64,000 nt of DNA, taken from the NCBI RefSeq assembly GCF_020882245.1, contig NC_083600.1:9486001-9550000 (forward strand), in the 5' to 3' direction. Below the pieces are notes generated by a model that saw only the letters and a list, made by a program, of their open reading frames with translations, did not search any database and was not told the origin of the DNA. Shown here piece after piece: positions 36,219-50,300 of this stretch. The position numbers and the translations under genes are program-made. This DNA comes from Rhopalosiphum padi. Lineage: Eukaryota > Arthropoda > Insecta > Hemiptera > Aphididae. Numbering within the stretch: the stretch's first letter is position 1; each line of letters starts with the position of its first letter.

Positions 36219-37042
36219 GTAAATCGATTGTGTGAAACGCGTGGTTTATTGCGACGGCACAGTGTATTTCGGTAGAACGTGTCGCACCGGGTTCTCTGAC
36301 AACGCGTGTTTATTTTCTCAAAAAGAAAAAATCCATAATGATTTACACGAATGAACTACTCGTCTATATTATTATACACACGCGAGTGCCGACTATAAGT
36401 ATATAGGCGCGAAACACATCGTCGTTACCCTGCATACTGCAGTACGAGAAACACGATCGCGATGGCAGTGGTGCGCACGGTTTATATTATGATATAATTT
36501 TATTCGCACAAAATCTGTTTTCAAACCGATATAATACAACTTTTGGAGAGCAGTAATGACAACTACGACATTGCGTGTACATATATATTCGAACGTTATT
36601 ATTAGAAGCGGTCGACGGCTCTTGTAAAACGCGCAAAATGAAATACCTACCCATCTGTGTATATACATTATTCTTTTTCATCGACATCGTCGTACACGGC
36701 CCGTCTCGGCTGCCGCGCCACACTTGTAATAATAATAATAATATATATATACGTACGTCGGTGCGTGATGATTGTAGTGGTGGCAATCGGGGTGGCGCGG
36801 CGGTGCATAAAGTGTATATAACACACAAAGAATATTGTGCCGTACGCGAAACGCGTGGCCGCGGGGGTAGTGGAAATCGAAAGTAAACAAAACGGAGAAA
36901 AAGAAACGTAAAAATTCGTTTCGCCGACAAATACCTACAACATAATAATATTATATAACCTACCTATACAGACACACACACATAATATATATAAATTACA
37001 CGCTCGTGTCGATATTAAACGAACGCAATAAATAATAATGTA
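36219..37042. other. GC-richer island with incidental ORFs
   Basis: About 36240-36900 is GC-rich and contains overlapping open frames on both strands (the longest 147 codons on the minus strand). The frames are interrupted by microsatellite runs read as Tyr/Ile/Asn repeats and show no family motif. Probably a noncoding regulatory island. Confidence 0.4.
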
Positions 37043-37717
37043 CAGGGTGAATATTACTAAGCACGCTCACCACTTTTTTTTCAAAATGCCGTTACTTACT
37101 CAAAAATCTGTTTTAGACATTTTTAAAGAATATTTTAACGTATTATCTATGTCATAATTCGAACGAATAGTTTTTAAGTTATTTAACTTTGTGTAACATA
37201 GGTCCATCGTCCATGATGATAAGTTTGGAAGATATGAGAACTATTTAATCAAAAGTTTTATTTAATTGCATAATTTAATTTTATTTAAAAAATTGTAGAT
37301 TTATTATTAGAATTTATCGATATTGACGACATTTATAATTTTTTAAAAATGGCAGTCAAATGATCAAAAATATATAACATTTATTTAATATTTTTATAAA
37401 ACTATTCATAAGACTATTATCCGGATACAAACATTTTAATAACTGAGAAGCTGGTAAACTGCTCGTTTGAATTTTGAAACATCACTTTCAATAAAATTAT
37501 CCACTAAATAATTTATATTAAAAAAATGAGGGGGGGGGTAATTTGAATAGATGTACTCCTATATAGTAGTTAAAAATATTTTGAGATTTTTAAAACAAAT
37601 ATAATAATATATATTAAAAAAAATATATTATTATTTAATAATTCCAAAAATCAAAATTTGAATAATTTCATTATTAAAGGAACAACTGGGAGTGAGTATG
37701 CTTGGTAAATTACCCTG
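37043..37717. mobile_element. Inverted-repeat element with TA target duplication, 675 bp (mariner/Tc1-like MITE)
   Basis: The left end begins CAGGGTGAATATTACTAAGC and the right end, inverted, begins CAGGGTAATTTACCAAGC. The match extends about 27 bp with a small gap and several substitutions. TA dinucleotides flank both ends, as expected of the Tc1/mariner group. The interior is AT-rich with a G run near 37531-37539 and no transposase frame. Confidence 0.6.
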
Positions 37718-40653
37718 TATAATATTTCTGAATTTTAGGGTGACGGCGGTATTCAGGAATAATGATATATTATAATAAGGCTGATACCTCCTCAACCTGA
37801 TATTATATTATTTTTTGTTATTACAATCGAGATTTTTATTGCAAACTTCCTCCTCTCACGAGCGGAATATTTCGTGACAATAATAACAGTAGTACGGTTT
37901 GGGAATATAAAAATAATAAGAATAATCGATTCTCGCTCGCGTTGCAGCGTTATATTAATCGTGGGTACTTTTCGTTTTTAATCCTGCCGTTCCGGCATTG
38001 CAAGTCGCGGTTGCCAAAGCCCTTGGGGAACGAGTGGATACACTGTGGGTGGACGTGCTCGTTTTCCCCCCTCTTTACAGCGATACGATATCTTATATAC
38101 ATAAAAGGACCGGCCAAAGGCTCCTCCAGGCGTTTTGTCCCTTTTTGCCCAGACCGTTCGCCTCCTTTTTTTTCCGTTTCAAAGGGCGCGCGCAGCTATT
38201 TTCCATCCGTCGTCACGAGTTAAATCGTATTACCGGCCCGCCATAGACATACCGACCATACATAATAAAATACTTGTGTATTTGTGTGTGTCCGTGCGTG
38301 TAGAAGTGTGTGCGTCCCCGTGGGCGAACTAAAGATGTATAGTAGCTCTTGTCATGTAAACTAAACAATTTTTTCACACAGAAAAAATATTATAATAATT
38401 ATATCTAGGGTTCGCAGAAAATGTTGTGAAGTTTATTTCTCGACCAATTCACGAAATATATTTCATTTTTCCGAAAAATAAAAACAGAAAATATATTTAT
38501 TTTGCTATTATAAAAACTAGACGTGCACTTAAGTACCACACAAAATATAATAGTATGTGTTCATTCGTAGCCCTTATCTGGCTTAACCTTTAGTTACATT
38601 TTCTCTACGCTGTAATACAATTATTATGTTCTATATATTATATACCTATATGTATATTACAAATGTAATATATTTAATATTTATTTGGTTCTTAAAACTC
38701 TAATATTGTTTCCATAAAGTGGTATCGCATCATCGAATTGACATTCTCGTATGTTATCCCGTTGTTGTGGATACTCGCCACAAATATACCATCATATTAT
38801 TGTGATAATATACCTTTATAGATAATGACTGCATGTTATACAGACAAAATTATATTATTAAAATTATTACATCCTATAGACTATAGTGTACACGTGTATT
38901 GATTTTATTGGCTGTCGGCGGTCACATGACAAATGAAATGGTCTGTAGGGGCTTCGTGATAATCATTTTTCATCGGTACACGTCAAAAACTACCGCCGCA
39001 AACGGTTATTCCCCGGTCTTGTGTAAAATATGTATATAACTTGCCTGTTTTCCCAGGCGAAACGCGAATAATAAATAAGTAAACCTTGTCAGTTGTATTG
39101 CTCGCCACCCGACAATTGTTGTAAATAAAACAAATATCGAAAAAAAAAATGAATTATTATTGTTTTTCTTTCTTTTTTTTTCTTTCGTAGTCGTTTTTTT
39201 TTACTATACCATCTCTTTTTTACCGTACGCGCGAGATTTTGTCAACATTTTTTTTCTTTATTGTTTCTGTAAAGCCGCGACGACGACTACATGACGTGTG
39301 TTTTCTTAAATAAAGCCAAACTGAATTATTTGTCACGTCTTCGTACGAACATGGTATAAGTATATTATTCTGCGTGCGCTTTTCACCGCATTATATTATC
39401 ATTATTATTATTACTATTGTATACGAAATGTTATTTTCTAATTTCCGAATTTGTTTTACACACCTCGTCATCTCTTAAAAAGCGAAAAATAGTACAAATA
39501 TAAAACCAAAATCGTTTTTAATCGATTTACGTCTCAGTTTTCTTTTATTAAAATGTGTGTGCTTCCCATTAAAATTATTGCTTGTAAGTCATTACCTATT
39601 CGGCTTCGATGGATATTTTATATTTAAGTGCGCAGATGTTTACACGTGTAGACGTGTAGTGTGTATACTGTGTTATGACTGTTATGTACGTTATAATGAG
39701 AACTCATAATATTGTGCATTGAACTAAGTATTTTTACAAGTATTATTTTACGAGTGAACTTGAGCCATCATATACTTGGTATTATATTCATTTGATGAAA
39801 AACCACTTTGGTTACCAATACATTTGAATGTAGTTTTTAATCAGTACTGTTACTAAAACAAACACAGTCGAACAAAACGCGAACAAACATATCGTTCGTC
39901 GAGAGCAGTTGGGGAGATCGTCAATTTCACATAATTATTAAATCGACGGGAGATCTCGTGTATTAAATAATAATAAGATGATATTATATCGATCGTTAAG
40001 GAACACTCGACGTTTGTTGCCTCGAAAAGGTTAGGTATAGCTAGCGTTGTAATAGAGCAAGAGTCTTATCAAAACTATAAACTAAATCGTTATGGCACCC
40101 CTCTTTATTATTATATTATACACGTCTTGAATTCTGCAGTATTCAATCGTTTGCGGTGTGTATTCCTCACGTTTTGCGGTTACGGTCAAACACAATTGTG
40201 GTGTAGAGGATTTGACTGTGAGACGTGGGTGTAATATAATAGCCATCGTACCTACAACTATAGACGGCCTGGGATCGCGTTGCCTGGCTGTATTAACTCT
40301 GCACGAATCTCGACTTGTTCAAACGGTGTGTGTATTAGCGTCATTTGAATGCGTTTTACTATAATATATGCGCGTTCCTATTATATTAAATTTGCGTAGT
40401 AAATTAATCAAAAAAAACTTTCAAATTTAGTAACAAAGTCTCAATAACACACAATAGGATAATATGTACGACGACGATGACGTACTTATTATATATCCGT
40501 TTTAATAATATAATTCTGGTACAGGCGCACAGCAACCATTCAAATTATTATTAAACAGGTGTTTTGTCGAATCGATTGAACACAATGGCGTGACAACACG
40601 TTTACTGCGCCGTATTACAGAAGTTCGCCAGGCCAAGCGGTCATAGAACATGT
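37718..40653. other. Noncoding region
   Basis: A GC-richer island at about 37850-38330 has incidental ORFs; otherwise AT-rich with pyrimidine runs around 39170-39260. No gene was recognised. Confidence 0.4.
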
Positions 40654-40667
40654 CCACGTGCACGTGG
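40654..40667. promoter_or_regulatory. 14-bp perfect palindrome with two overlapping E-boxes
   Basis: CCACGTGCACGTGG is self-complementary and contains two CACGTG cores. It lies in a GC-richer stretch. A closely similar string recurs near 56193. A binding site for bHLH-ZIP factors is possible but unproven. Confidence 0.35.
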
Positions 40668-41580
40668 CCGGAATGGTCAACCGCGGTCTCAGCGGGACGG
40701 CGAATGGTAGCAACCGACAAAATATTGTGTTATTTTTATATGAAATATTTTTTCCGGCGTGTTAATCGTTGTGTACGCTGCTTTTGGGAATACGAACGAC
40801 AAAAGTTTACGACCTAAATGTGTATAAAAAAATAAACAAGTCAAAGGAGCGGGGGAAATAAAGAAATCTTAAATTTATATACTTTATCGTCGATAACAGT
40901 ATACGTATTTAGGTAGGTAGACGGTAAATAAAATATTATGGATTGTGGCACAGGCCACCGCTGTTACGACTCTCGGCAAACGGGGATGGCGCGCTTTACG
41001 GCGTACGATAACGTTTGAATGTAAATTGAGCTAATTTTCTTCGGTAGACCTAACCCTCTATTCGCGTTCCCGATGTCCGAGTGCATGCCACGTTACTATT
41101 TGTCGTCTCTCGTAATGCGTATAATATTATTTATAATAACTAGCAAGTCGATTTCCGGGCCATGGGGTGAAATAATTACGAGGGACCGATAAAGTCGATT
41201 GTATATATACTTTAGTCGTCTCTGCCGTCCCCTACGCCAATATACGACCTTTATGATATTTCGGGAGATCGACTTGCTGATATATGTATATATATATATA
41301 TTTGTTTGTGTGTGCGACGTTATATTGTATTAATGGTACGTCAGGTGGAAAAGGCATAGACGAAAGAATGGGGAGAAAAATAAAGAAACGTATAATATTA
41401 TACGGAGGGGAAACGCATTTTCCGCAAAAGCTTATACTCAAACAATAACTTTATGAATTATGATCGTTGCGTTTTATACGGGTGGAAACGAACCTAATGG
41501 CTTTCGGCGGTTTCATTTGCAACGGATACTACCTATGTATTTTTTTTCTTATAGAGGACAGCTCCGGAGGATGTACTCAC
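40668..41580. other. GC-richer noncoding stretch
   Basis: Mixed sequence with higher GC than average and a perfect 11-bp inverted repeat (AGCAAGTCGAT at 41142-41152, inverted at 41268-41278). No supported gene. Confidence 0.4.
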
Positions 41581-41650
41581 GGACTCGCGGTGGATAATAA
41601 CAACACGCGATCGAAAATCACGCGTCCGATTTAATCAGCGTTTTTCACTT
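41581..41650 (-). other. Possible noncoding first exon (5' UTR) on the minus strand
   Basis: On the minus strand a GC-richer stretch without ATG ends in GAGTCC|GTGAGT, a strong donor. It could be an untranslated first exon of the Dok-7-like gene, which would make a first intron of about 15 kb. The upstream limit is arbitrary. No transcript evidence is available here. Confidence 0.2.
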
Positions 41651-44600
41651 TTAAGCTGAAAATAAGCTCTTAACACGAAAACGATTTGCTCAGCGATATT
41701 TATTTTCACACGAACATTTTATCGATTTGTGAATGCTGGGTCAGTTACTTCCTGATGCCATTTCTACCGCCATATCGTCAAAATGCAGTACAGGTAATAT
41801 ACGTATTTTATATGGCGACGTGTTAAAGATTTTTACGTTTATAGGCATGTCATAATGTTGTTGTTGTCACAATAGAGGAAAATTAAATGATAATTAATAA
41901 ATGTTATATATATATAAACTTTACTATACATTTTTTTACGATATTACATTTTTATATATTTACCTCAATAGTATACAAGATTTTATTTAAATCAAAATAA
42001 CTTACATTTTCTTAGTTTTTATGTTACTATAGTTCATCGAAGTAACTTTTTGAGCTTAATTTAATTACAGAATGAGGTAATCAATATTTTAAAATATGGA
42101 AAGATAGTTTTTAAACACATTTTATAATACTAAGTATCAATATCTACATATAAATCTACATTTTATTAATATGCTTTCAATAAGACTATTGATACACCAT
42201 TTAAATCTTTAAAAATATTAATCAGGAAAACCATAGTAATTTGTACTTTATTCTAGAAAGTATCCAATAAAATAAAAATAATAATTAATATGTATGAAAT
42301 TGTATTGTTTAAGTAAGTTTATTATTATTATTATAAAGAATATCATAATTATTATAATCCAATAGGAGCACATAACCTATAATCTTTCATAGGATCAGTG
42401 GTTCATCTTTCTTCATGACGTCTTTTGTGTTTTTTATAAACTTTTTATATTATTATTCAGCAATTTTCAATAAAAAAATACCAGATTTTCTATTTTCTAT
42501 TCTTTTAGTAAAACAAAAAAAAACCCAAACATTAAAAAAAAACGATTAGGTATTTTGTGCAATGTGCATCTTTATACGAATAATAATAATAATAATAATA
42601 TTATTATAATCATTGATTGTAAAGACACTCTAAATAATAATAATTAATTAAAAATTTAAATTTAAATCTTGTGTAGTTGCTTAATAATTACCCAACAACT
42701 AATGCATATTATATTGTTTAACATTGTTTTTCTCAAAATTAAAACAGTGATTAGTTCGTATTATTTTTTATGCCTGATGTATTTGTCATTTTGTCGTATA
42801 CGGATCTTCTTACACATTAAACTGATTATAAATTTATATAATTTAATAATTATTATTATAATTATAACTAGGTATTTCAAATAATTTATTTTATTCTGCA
42901 TGACTTATAACAATTATGCTTATAATTGATACATCGAGTTTGAATTTGTTTTCTGTTGTCCAAATTGCACGGAAAATCGTTTTTTAATTTAAATATTTTC
43001 ATTAGTGACGGGTTCAAATTAATTGATTTAAGAACTTGGTTACGGAGCTTAAACAGATACGAGATCATATACAATATTATATTATGAATTATAATGTATA
43101 ATACTATTATTATTCCATCTCTTCTAAACGAAACAAAGGAACGCTGTGTTATGTGACTGACAGCTCGTCGTCGCGGTGCGCCTGCACTTTCACAATACGG
43201 AGTTGTGGCAACTATATACGTATAAGTACGTTCTATACATGACGGTAAACAGTAATATGGCCGATACTGCGGTTGGCGGATGACAAAAAATATAATATAT
43301 GCATTCAACTGTATTTTGAGTAAAATGTATATTATTATTATTATCGTCATTGTTATTTATATACGGTCGCGAACTGTCAATCACAATGATGAGATGTTTT
43401 TATATTTTATTTTTTTTTGCCACTAGACGTAGATGCAAATATAATATTATTATTTTACGCTTACTAACTGCTAACATATAGAACGTCTATGGTAGATCGT
43501 AAAAAACCTAATAATGTATGATTAAAAAAGTTCAAAGGCAACTTTTGTTTCGAAAACTGATTTTTACTTTTATATTTACTATAGCGTAGTAGGGTGACGC
43601 CTTTAATTAAAAAAAAAGTTAGGTTATTTTACTGTAATGGTATAACGAAACTTGACTGAATTGATTGAAATAAAATAGTGTGTATTTCCATTTTCCAAGC
43701 TCACAGGCTGTAAGCTTATACATAACTGTCAAGTTTCTACCTGGTAAATTAAAACTGAACAATAATTATGATATAATGTAAAAGTTTTTTGGAGTGTAAG
43801 CACTAGTCACTAATTACAATATGAACATTATTGAACATACTAAAATAATGTATGTTTATAAAGTAATTTTAATAATTTTTATATGTTGAAAAAATAATCT
43901 ATAACTATTATAGTAATTAGGTGATTTAATTTTATGATGGATTGATACAAGGATGTACCAAATAGAAAATGGAGGAAAATTTACTATTAATTACTGATTA
44001 TTTCCTTTAAATTATGATGTTTGTTAGTTATTTATATTATTTTAGTTACCTACCCACGGTTATAATAGTTTTTTTTTTATTTTCTTGACATTGGTAAATC
44101 TAGAATCATAATTATTAGTATAATTAAATTCGTTTAACCTTATTTTTATTTAAATGAGTATAATTAATATTATTAAACTGTTTTACTGAAAAAAAGAAAA
44201 TTAATAATTTTTTTAAATTTTATTCAATGGTACATTGAAAACTAAACCAAAATCGCGATATTGTAACGAAAACAAATAAATAGTCTTCAAATTAAATTAA
44301 TGATATAAATATTGAACAATTATATGAATAATATAAAAAAATATTACCTATTGTCTATTATAATATGTTATTTTATTATCAAGTGAAAAATAATATTGCT
44401 TATTACCCGTTAGATATAATTATAGGTACTTTAAAAGCAAATTTAATTGTTCATTTGTTCATAATTATTAATTAGTGGATACCTATATAAAATTCTATAA
44501 TACCTATGAATCAATTTTGCTATGCACGAGTAATTACAACAAAAATATAAAAAACATTGATAAATAAAAATTTATAATAATAATAATTAATGAATAGTAA

Positions 44601-47453
44601 TTAAAACGTAGAAAATTTAATCGCTTCTTCAATTAGACCTATATTTCTGTCTAATTACGGTAATATGGTCTTAAGCGTGGTTTAAATTTCTGTGGTATAT
44701 ATGAATAGTGGTGTCTCTGTTTTCAGTATAGTACCTATATTCTACAATGCATATATTATTATTATCATTATTAATAATATTTTCTTACCCTCGCAATTTC
44801 CATATGGTAACGTGCGAATGTGCCATACATTTTGTCGTTGTGTTGGTAGTGATGGCAGAGAGGAAACTAACCCTTTGTCAAGCCTCGGGGGGGTACTTTT
44901 GAAATAATGCAAATTGTTAAGGTAGTACATACCTACCCCATATCCGCTATCCTTTTCCGTCTCTCCTAACATTTAAATTATAATTTATTTTTATTTTATA
45001 CCTCAATCGAATAGTTACCGAAAGTTTTATGTTATACTGGAAACAAAAAGTCAAGTGTATGTAGGCGTACAATAATTGACATTTGGTTCATTAATTGTTA
45101 AAATACGATAAAATTTTTATTCATGAAATGGTTTACTATAATACTAATTATTGTATGTGAAAATTTGACATTTTCACGTTTAAGTCATTAGTTTCTAGAT
45201 ATTATAATTATAATTTCAAATACGTTTAAAGCGTTAAAACGTATTTATTCGAATGAAAATAACTTTTAATGAATACAATTTATAAAATTGATGTGAATTA
45301 ACAAGGGAATATTATTTTTATTTTAATTAAACTTCCGTCTTCGTTATGCTAAATTCTTGTAAAACTGAGTTTATAATTTACTAATGCGTATATTTGAAGT
45401 TAAATTTTATTTGTCTCGTCATTAGAAACTTTTATTAGTAAAAATCAGATTTTGCTATGTTGAAAAGACTTAAGTTTCCAACTCAGACAAAAAGTGATCT
45501 AAGTAGTAAAGTATTAGCTATGATGGCTTATATCTATGAAAACTAAAACAGAAGTTAAGAATCGTATTTTTACGTTATTAGTATGAGACTATTATATGAA
45601 ATTATGAACAACTCAAAATACTTAAAAGTTCACTACTATAATAAAAATATCGTCTTCAAAGTCTAAATAATATCAAAATTATATACTATTTAACTTTTCT
45701 ATTTATTCAATTATTTTATAATTTTTGCATTCCTTTATAATTTTGTTGGTCTAGTGTCATAGAAAGATAGCTCATAGAAATAAGTAAATAATAATTTATT
45801 GTGTGTTATATTATATATTCAGCGTTGTGTTTATCACCAGGTTCGATCTTATAATAAATATATTATTATTTAAACATTATTATAAATAATCATAATTCAT
45901 AACATACATGAATGAAAAATCAATATTTATTTGAAATATGGACATACATTATATAATTTGTGTTGATCAATACATAAATATTATCGCCCTCATATCGTAT
46001 TATTGCCATCTTATTTTTATTTTCAACAATTGTTTACTTCGACATATACACGCGAGGTCTATAGCCTGCAGTTATACGTCATGTATATCCATTAAATAAC
46101 GGCCGTACAAGTTGTTTCATTTTTTATATGACATGGTGACATGGTTTCTATTTTGCTCTCATAGACCATAGTTAACTTTGTCGTTTAAATTGTACCGATG
46201 CAGTAAATATAATATAATTTATGTTCAGCCTATCTATTCTATACGTCTTGTACCTTAATACGCATATATTTATTTTACTTTCAATTGAAATGTATGTAGG
46301 TACTCAGACCACCCCAAGAATTCCATGAATACGTAATACAATAATAATATATAGGTATATTGCAGAACTATTTTATTTTTCTATATGGATTTTATGACAT
46401 TCACATAAAGAACATCGCCGTTCATCATTATCATTATACATTATCACCTGCTGCACGGTGGAAGAGGTACATGGAAGTGTAACAAATAAATAATACATTT
46501 TTTCGATATTTGTTAAAAATTAAATAGGTGTTTGATTACATTTTAGTGGTGAACATGATAATAAAATATTTCCTCATTGGGATTATCAGAAAAATAATAC
46601 GTACATTTACTTAACGGCTAACGATATGATTCAACTAGTGTAAACTTGCAGGCGTATATATATATTGTTTTATGTATATAAATATAACATACGTTATAAT
46701 ACGTCAAATCATATGATATAGACTATACAATTTCTATGTCTAATAGACCTATTTTAAATGTCCTACATATATTATATAGGTATCAAGTGATAAAATGTTG
46801 TCTTCGTCTCCGCTCTCAGAAATCGCAAGAAGAGTTCTCAACAATAATATAATAAATATACACACATTGTGTTTTGTTCTCAAGCTAAATAGCAGATTTT
46901 GTCATAGTCCAACGGTTTCGTATATTATTATTATGCAAATTAACCAATAGGCGCGCGTATAAGCATATTATAAGCCTCGTCGCTATTGCTTTTGTTGTCA
47001 ATGTCACTTGCGTTTGTTATATTCGATGAGGAATACCAAAGTGCGGGAGAATGGCCAGATGGTTGATCCAATAATGGACCGGTGATTTTGTGTTTACACA
47101 ATAATCGAACTTGAGCTACTCGGGCGAGAGTGATAATAATTTCAGGACCCTATATTGGCTATATCGCATATTAAATACATTTTAGCATATAGTCGCCGTG
47201 TAGATATCTCGGGAAACTTAAGCCCTCGTATGCTCACGTGATTTACATTTTTGCATCCGTCAATGGGACATATAGAAATCGGCTACAATAATGTTATAAA
47301 TGCTATATCTAACTCATCCATCGTCGCTAGCACACGAGTATAACGTCACAGTGCAGTTAATTATTTAAATATTTTTAGAAATCATTTCTCTCAGCGTCGT
47401 CCTCCACCACGCGTGCACATTACATAAAAGCGAAAAGAGGAAAAAAACCCTCC
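41651..47453. other. AT-rich noncoding desert
   Basis: Dominated by A/T homopolymers and ATT/AAT runs (for example 42582-42602). ORFs present are hydrophobic or Ile/Tyr/Asn-rich chance frames. GC-richer patches lie near 43130-43210, 44800-44890 and 46960-47340. No supported gene. Confidence 0.45.
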
Positions 47454-47621
47454 ATGTTTTCGCCGGGTTGCAGCAGTATAATGGCCTTTCGGTCCCGTAA
47501 ATCACAAACAGCGGTGGAACGGCAGCGAGAGCTTTGGCGACAACAATTGCGTGTACACGCAAGGCCGGAAAAGGATATCCTCGGATACACGAATCCTATG
47601 GGTGGGCAGTGGTGCCCAAAG
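47454..47621 (+). CDS. Candidate first coding exon of an unidentified + strand gene
   Basis: Opens with ATG at 47454 (a second in-frame ATG at 47481) and runs 56 codons to AAG|GTGAGG, a near-ideal donor, in phase 0. The peptide after the second Met (MAFRSRKSQTAVERQRELW, then a basic QQLRVHARPEKD, then ILGYTNPMGGQWCPK) is compositionally like a real protein: charged, predicted helical, with no low-complexity sequence. That is unlike the other frames in this region. I do not recognise the family and could not find a following exon in phase. The rest of the gene may lie to the right, inside or beyond the window. The alternative is a chance frame in a GC-richer island. Confidence 0.4.
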
Positions 47622-49229
47622 GTGAGGGGAGACTACAATTTAATTTTTATCACTGATGTGTGTGTATGAGGTTGCAGTGTTCGGGAGTCGAGCAACGGCC
47701 ACACTGACCTGCTGTTGGCTGAAAAGCCACAACCACGGCCGCTGTAAACATTATTCGGTAGAGATAAAAATAATAATAAATTTCCAAAAAGCAATTTGCT
47801 GCAAATCGAAATGGACATCGGTGCCGCATCTTTTCACCCATTCGCCGTCCTTTTTTTTGTTTTGTTTTTGTTGTCCTGGAGATTATCTTACACGATACCA
47901 TTGGACTCTGTATACGCGCGCGAGGGTCCATTATACGCCGGTGGTCAATAAATTTACAAAAGTGAAATTATTTTGGTGAAAAACGTTTGTTAGTGGAATA
48001 ATATTTTATAGAAATATGAACATTGTAGAAAGAATTAGTTATACATTTTATGAGTTATTAATAAAAAAATAATAACTATGAAAAAACGTACGTATGATTT
48101 TGCATAATTAGTAAAAGTGATAAAAAACTTCTTTCAATATATTAAACTATACTTTTTTTTTTATTAAAATCGTATAAAAATATACTCTTTTACATTGAAA
48201 ATTGGCATTTAATTTTCTATTTCATGTTATAAAACAGTAATTTACTTTGCGAAAATATTAATATTACTGTAATAATATTACAGTATGATAATGGTGAATG
48301 TTCGACAAATATTAACAAAATTCTAAATATTTTTAAGTAAAAAAAATAAAGAAAAATCAGATAATAATATGTAATAGTAGACATCTGACATTTTAGAATA
48401 ATATAATAACATTGATAATAATAATGTTTATGTGTAAATATTATTATAATATGATGTTATTATACACAAATAATATTTTTGATTATACTGGAAAAATATA
48501 GTAGTGCAGACTTAAATCATAAACTTTCTTTAATTATTATTATATGGTTTATTGTATAATATTTTAGTCTAGCCCTCTAGGGAAGCCAGCGTACAACCTT
48601 TGATCTACATCCATTCTCACTGAATATAGTTTCTTGATTTGGTTACGAGCAAAGTAAACAAAAAAATTACGACAAATACTATGGATCATAATTTATTATT
48701 AAAAGGAATTATATAACTCTACCGGCTGAAAGTGATTAATCAATATTTTAATTATAATTGAATGTACAGAGTTGCACTATGCCATCAGTAATCATTATTT
48801 ATGATAAGTGATAATTATAGTTTTTTAGTTTTTACGATTCTCTTTTTTTATACAGTTTGATTTCAATAACAAAAAAGCCTATCCATTTGTGTGGTACATA
48901 ATATTTACATGATTTTTTTATTACCGTCGCTGTATACATATTTTATATAATGTACAGTTGTATACAGTTTATAAATAATTGTTATTATTTGTAATGTTAA
49001 AATACACATTTTCGAGTACGATAAAAACGTAGCATTTTTTTATGTCAACAATTAGTGTTAAGTGTTTTTCTCGTGTCCTGCAATGTTCCAATCCTATTAT
49101 AGTTATTGATAATATAGTTTTGATGCGATCGATATACTAGTGACATAATTTACACTATTTTCAAGAAGACACGTCTAGTGCGTATTATACTTTTATATAT
49201 ATATAAATTGTTAACGTGACATCAGACCA
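47622..49229. other. Noncoding interval
   Basis: The first 350 bp are GC-richer with incidental ORFs; beyond that it is AT-rich. A short perfect palindrome TACTGTAATAATATTACAGTA-like hairpin occurs near 48264-48284. No gene was recognised. Confidence 0.4.
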
Positions 49230-50300
49230 AACGTCACAATTTTGTCGCGTGAGGGTAAAATATATAATACATATATGTAATAATAGAGATGTCGATTTGC
49301 CGGATGATTTGTCATTATAGAGTTTTATCGTCATAAAATAATGACGATGCTAGCTGGCGACCGACCGACCGACCAACCAGGTTTCTAATCGCGAACGGCA
49401 CGTGACTACAACAGAGAAAAAAAATTCCAAATAATAGTTGGGAAGAAAACCTGGAAACTTTTCACTGCTGCTCGAAAGAATGGGCCTGGGCGGGCGAGTG
49501 GTGGCCAACAGGTTAACGTTAACGTTTGCCACCGAAAATATAAAATTAGAACACGATTTGGCGGCAAAACAATAGTGCGCTAATGACTTACACATAATCA
49601 ACTGCGACGCACGCGGATATATATATATATTATTGTACCACCGTTGATTTGAACGAACACGGACACGCCATTTGCGAATCCGAAGGGGATGATGGACACA
49701 ATGGCTAGGCCGCACACTCGCGCGCACGACAATGTTTTCTGCAGTGAGTCATATAAGGTTTTTTTCCGTCCTACTTAAATACAATGGAAACAATAAGTCC
49801 CCTCGTTTCCGACGTACATAATATAATATATATATATATATGTGCGTGTGTGTGCGTGCGTGTACGTAAAAACACACGTTACAGCAGGCGCAAAGCAATT
49901 GCAACTGCCGCTGAAGCCGCCTCCGCCGCCGCCTCTGTCGGATTTCACGAAATACTACGCAGCGGGGTCGACAAAAATTATCCTCTCCACCGGGGCCCGT
50001 CCTGGAAAATCGTGCAGTGGGTCTCGGAGGCTGCGGTCTCCAGACGGCACGCACACAACTTTGCCGTGGCTCAGCGAGGACCCGACGATAACGCAAAACT
50101 TTACTATACTATTATTTGACTAAAGTGCCGACGGCGGCGCGTCTATTCTACAATGTGCACAATTATTGTGGTTATGATGGTGACCGCCGTCACGGCCCTT
50201 GTCGTTCTTTGGCGTCCACAACGAATACCGCGACGTACAACGTTCTTTATTCAGACGATTAATAATATTTTATAAATGATATCGTTCTCGTCGTCAGAAC
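49230..50300. other. GC-rich island with overlapping open frames
   Basis: Several ORFs of 93-125 codons overlap here on both strands, including a Pro-rich + strand frame near 49900-50120 (KPPPPPPLSDFTKYY). Because two plus-strand frames are open at once and a minus frame too, the openness follows from GC content rather than selection. The acceptor-like TTACAG before 49892 does not fit the phase of the candidate exon at 47454-47621. It could be a promoter or CpG-rich island. Confidence 0.35.

Noticed and set aside
36487..36930. 147-codon minus-strand open frame
   Set aside because: Overlaps other open frames on both strands in a GC-richer island and includes microsatellite-encoded Tyr/Ile runs; no family features.
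38100..38160. Minus-strand W-x3-W string as the missing Dok-7 PH exon
   Set aside because: The surrounding residues do not match the PH pattern, a stop follows soon, and splice sites in phase are absent.
40502..40720. 72-codon minus-strand frame with protein-like composition
   Set aside because: No homology recognised, no splice continuation, and it lies in a GC-richer patch where frames stay open by composition.
42886..43350. 154-codon open frame on the minus strand
   Set aside because: Very rich in Ile, Tyr, Asn and Lys from AT-rich DNA, with no motif, no homology I recognise and no splice context; likely chance.
49842..50123. Pro-rich + strand frame as second exon of the candidate gene starting at 47454
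   Set aside because: The acceptor before 49892 is phase-incompatible: the first exon ends in phase 0, and phase 0 here reaches a stop after nine codons.
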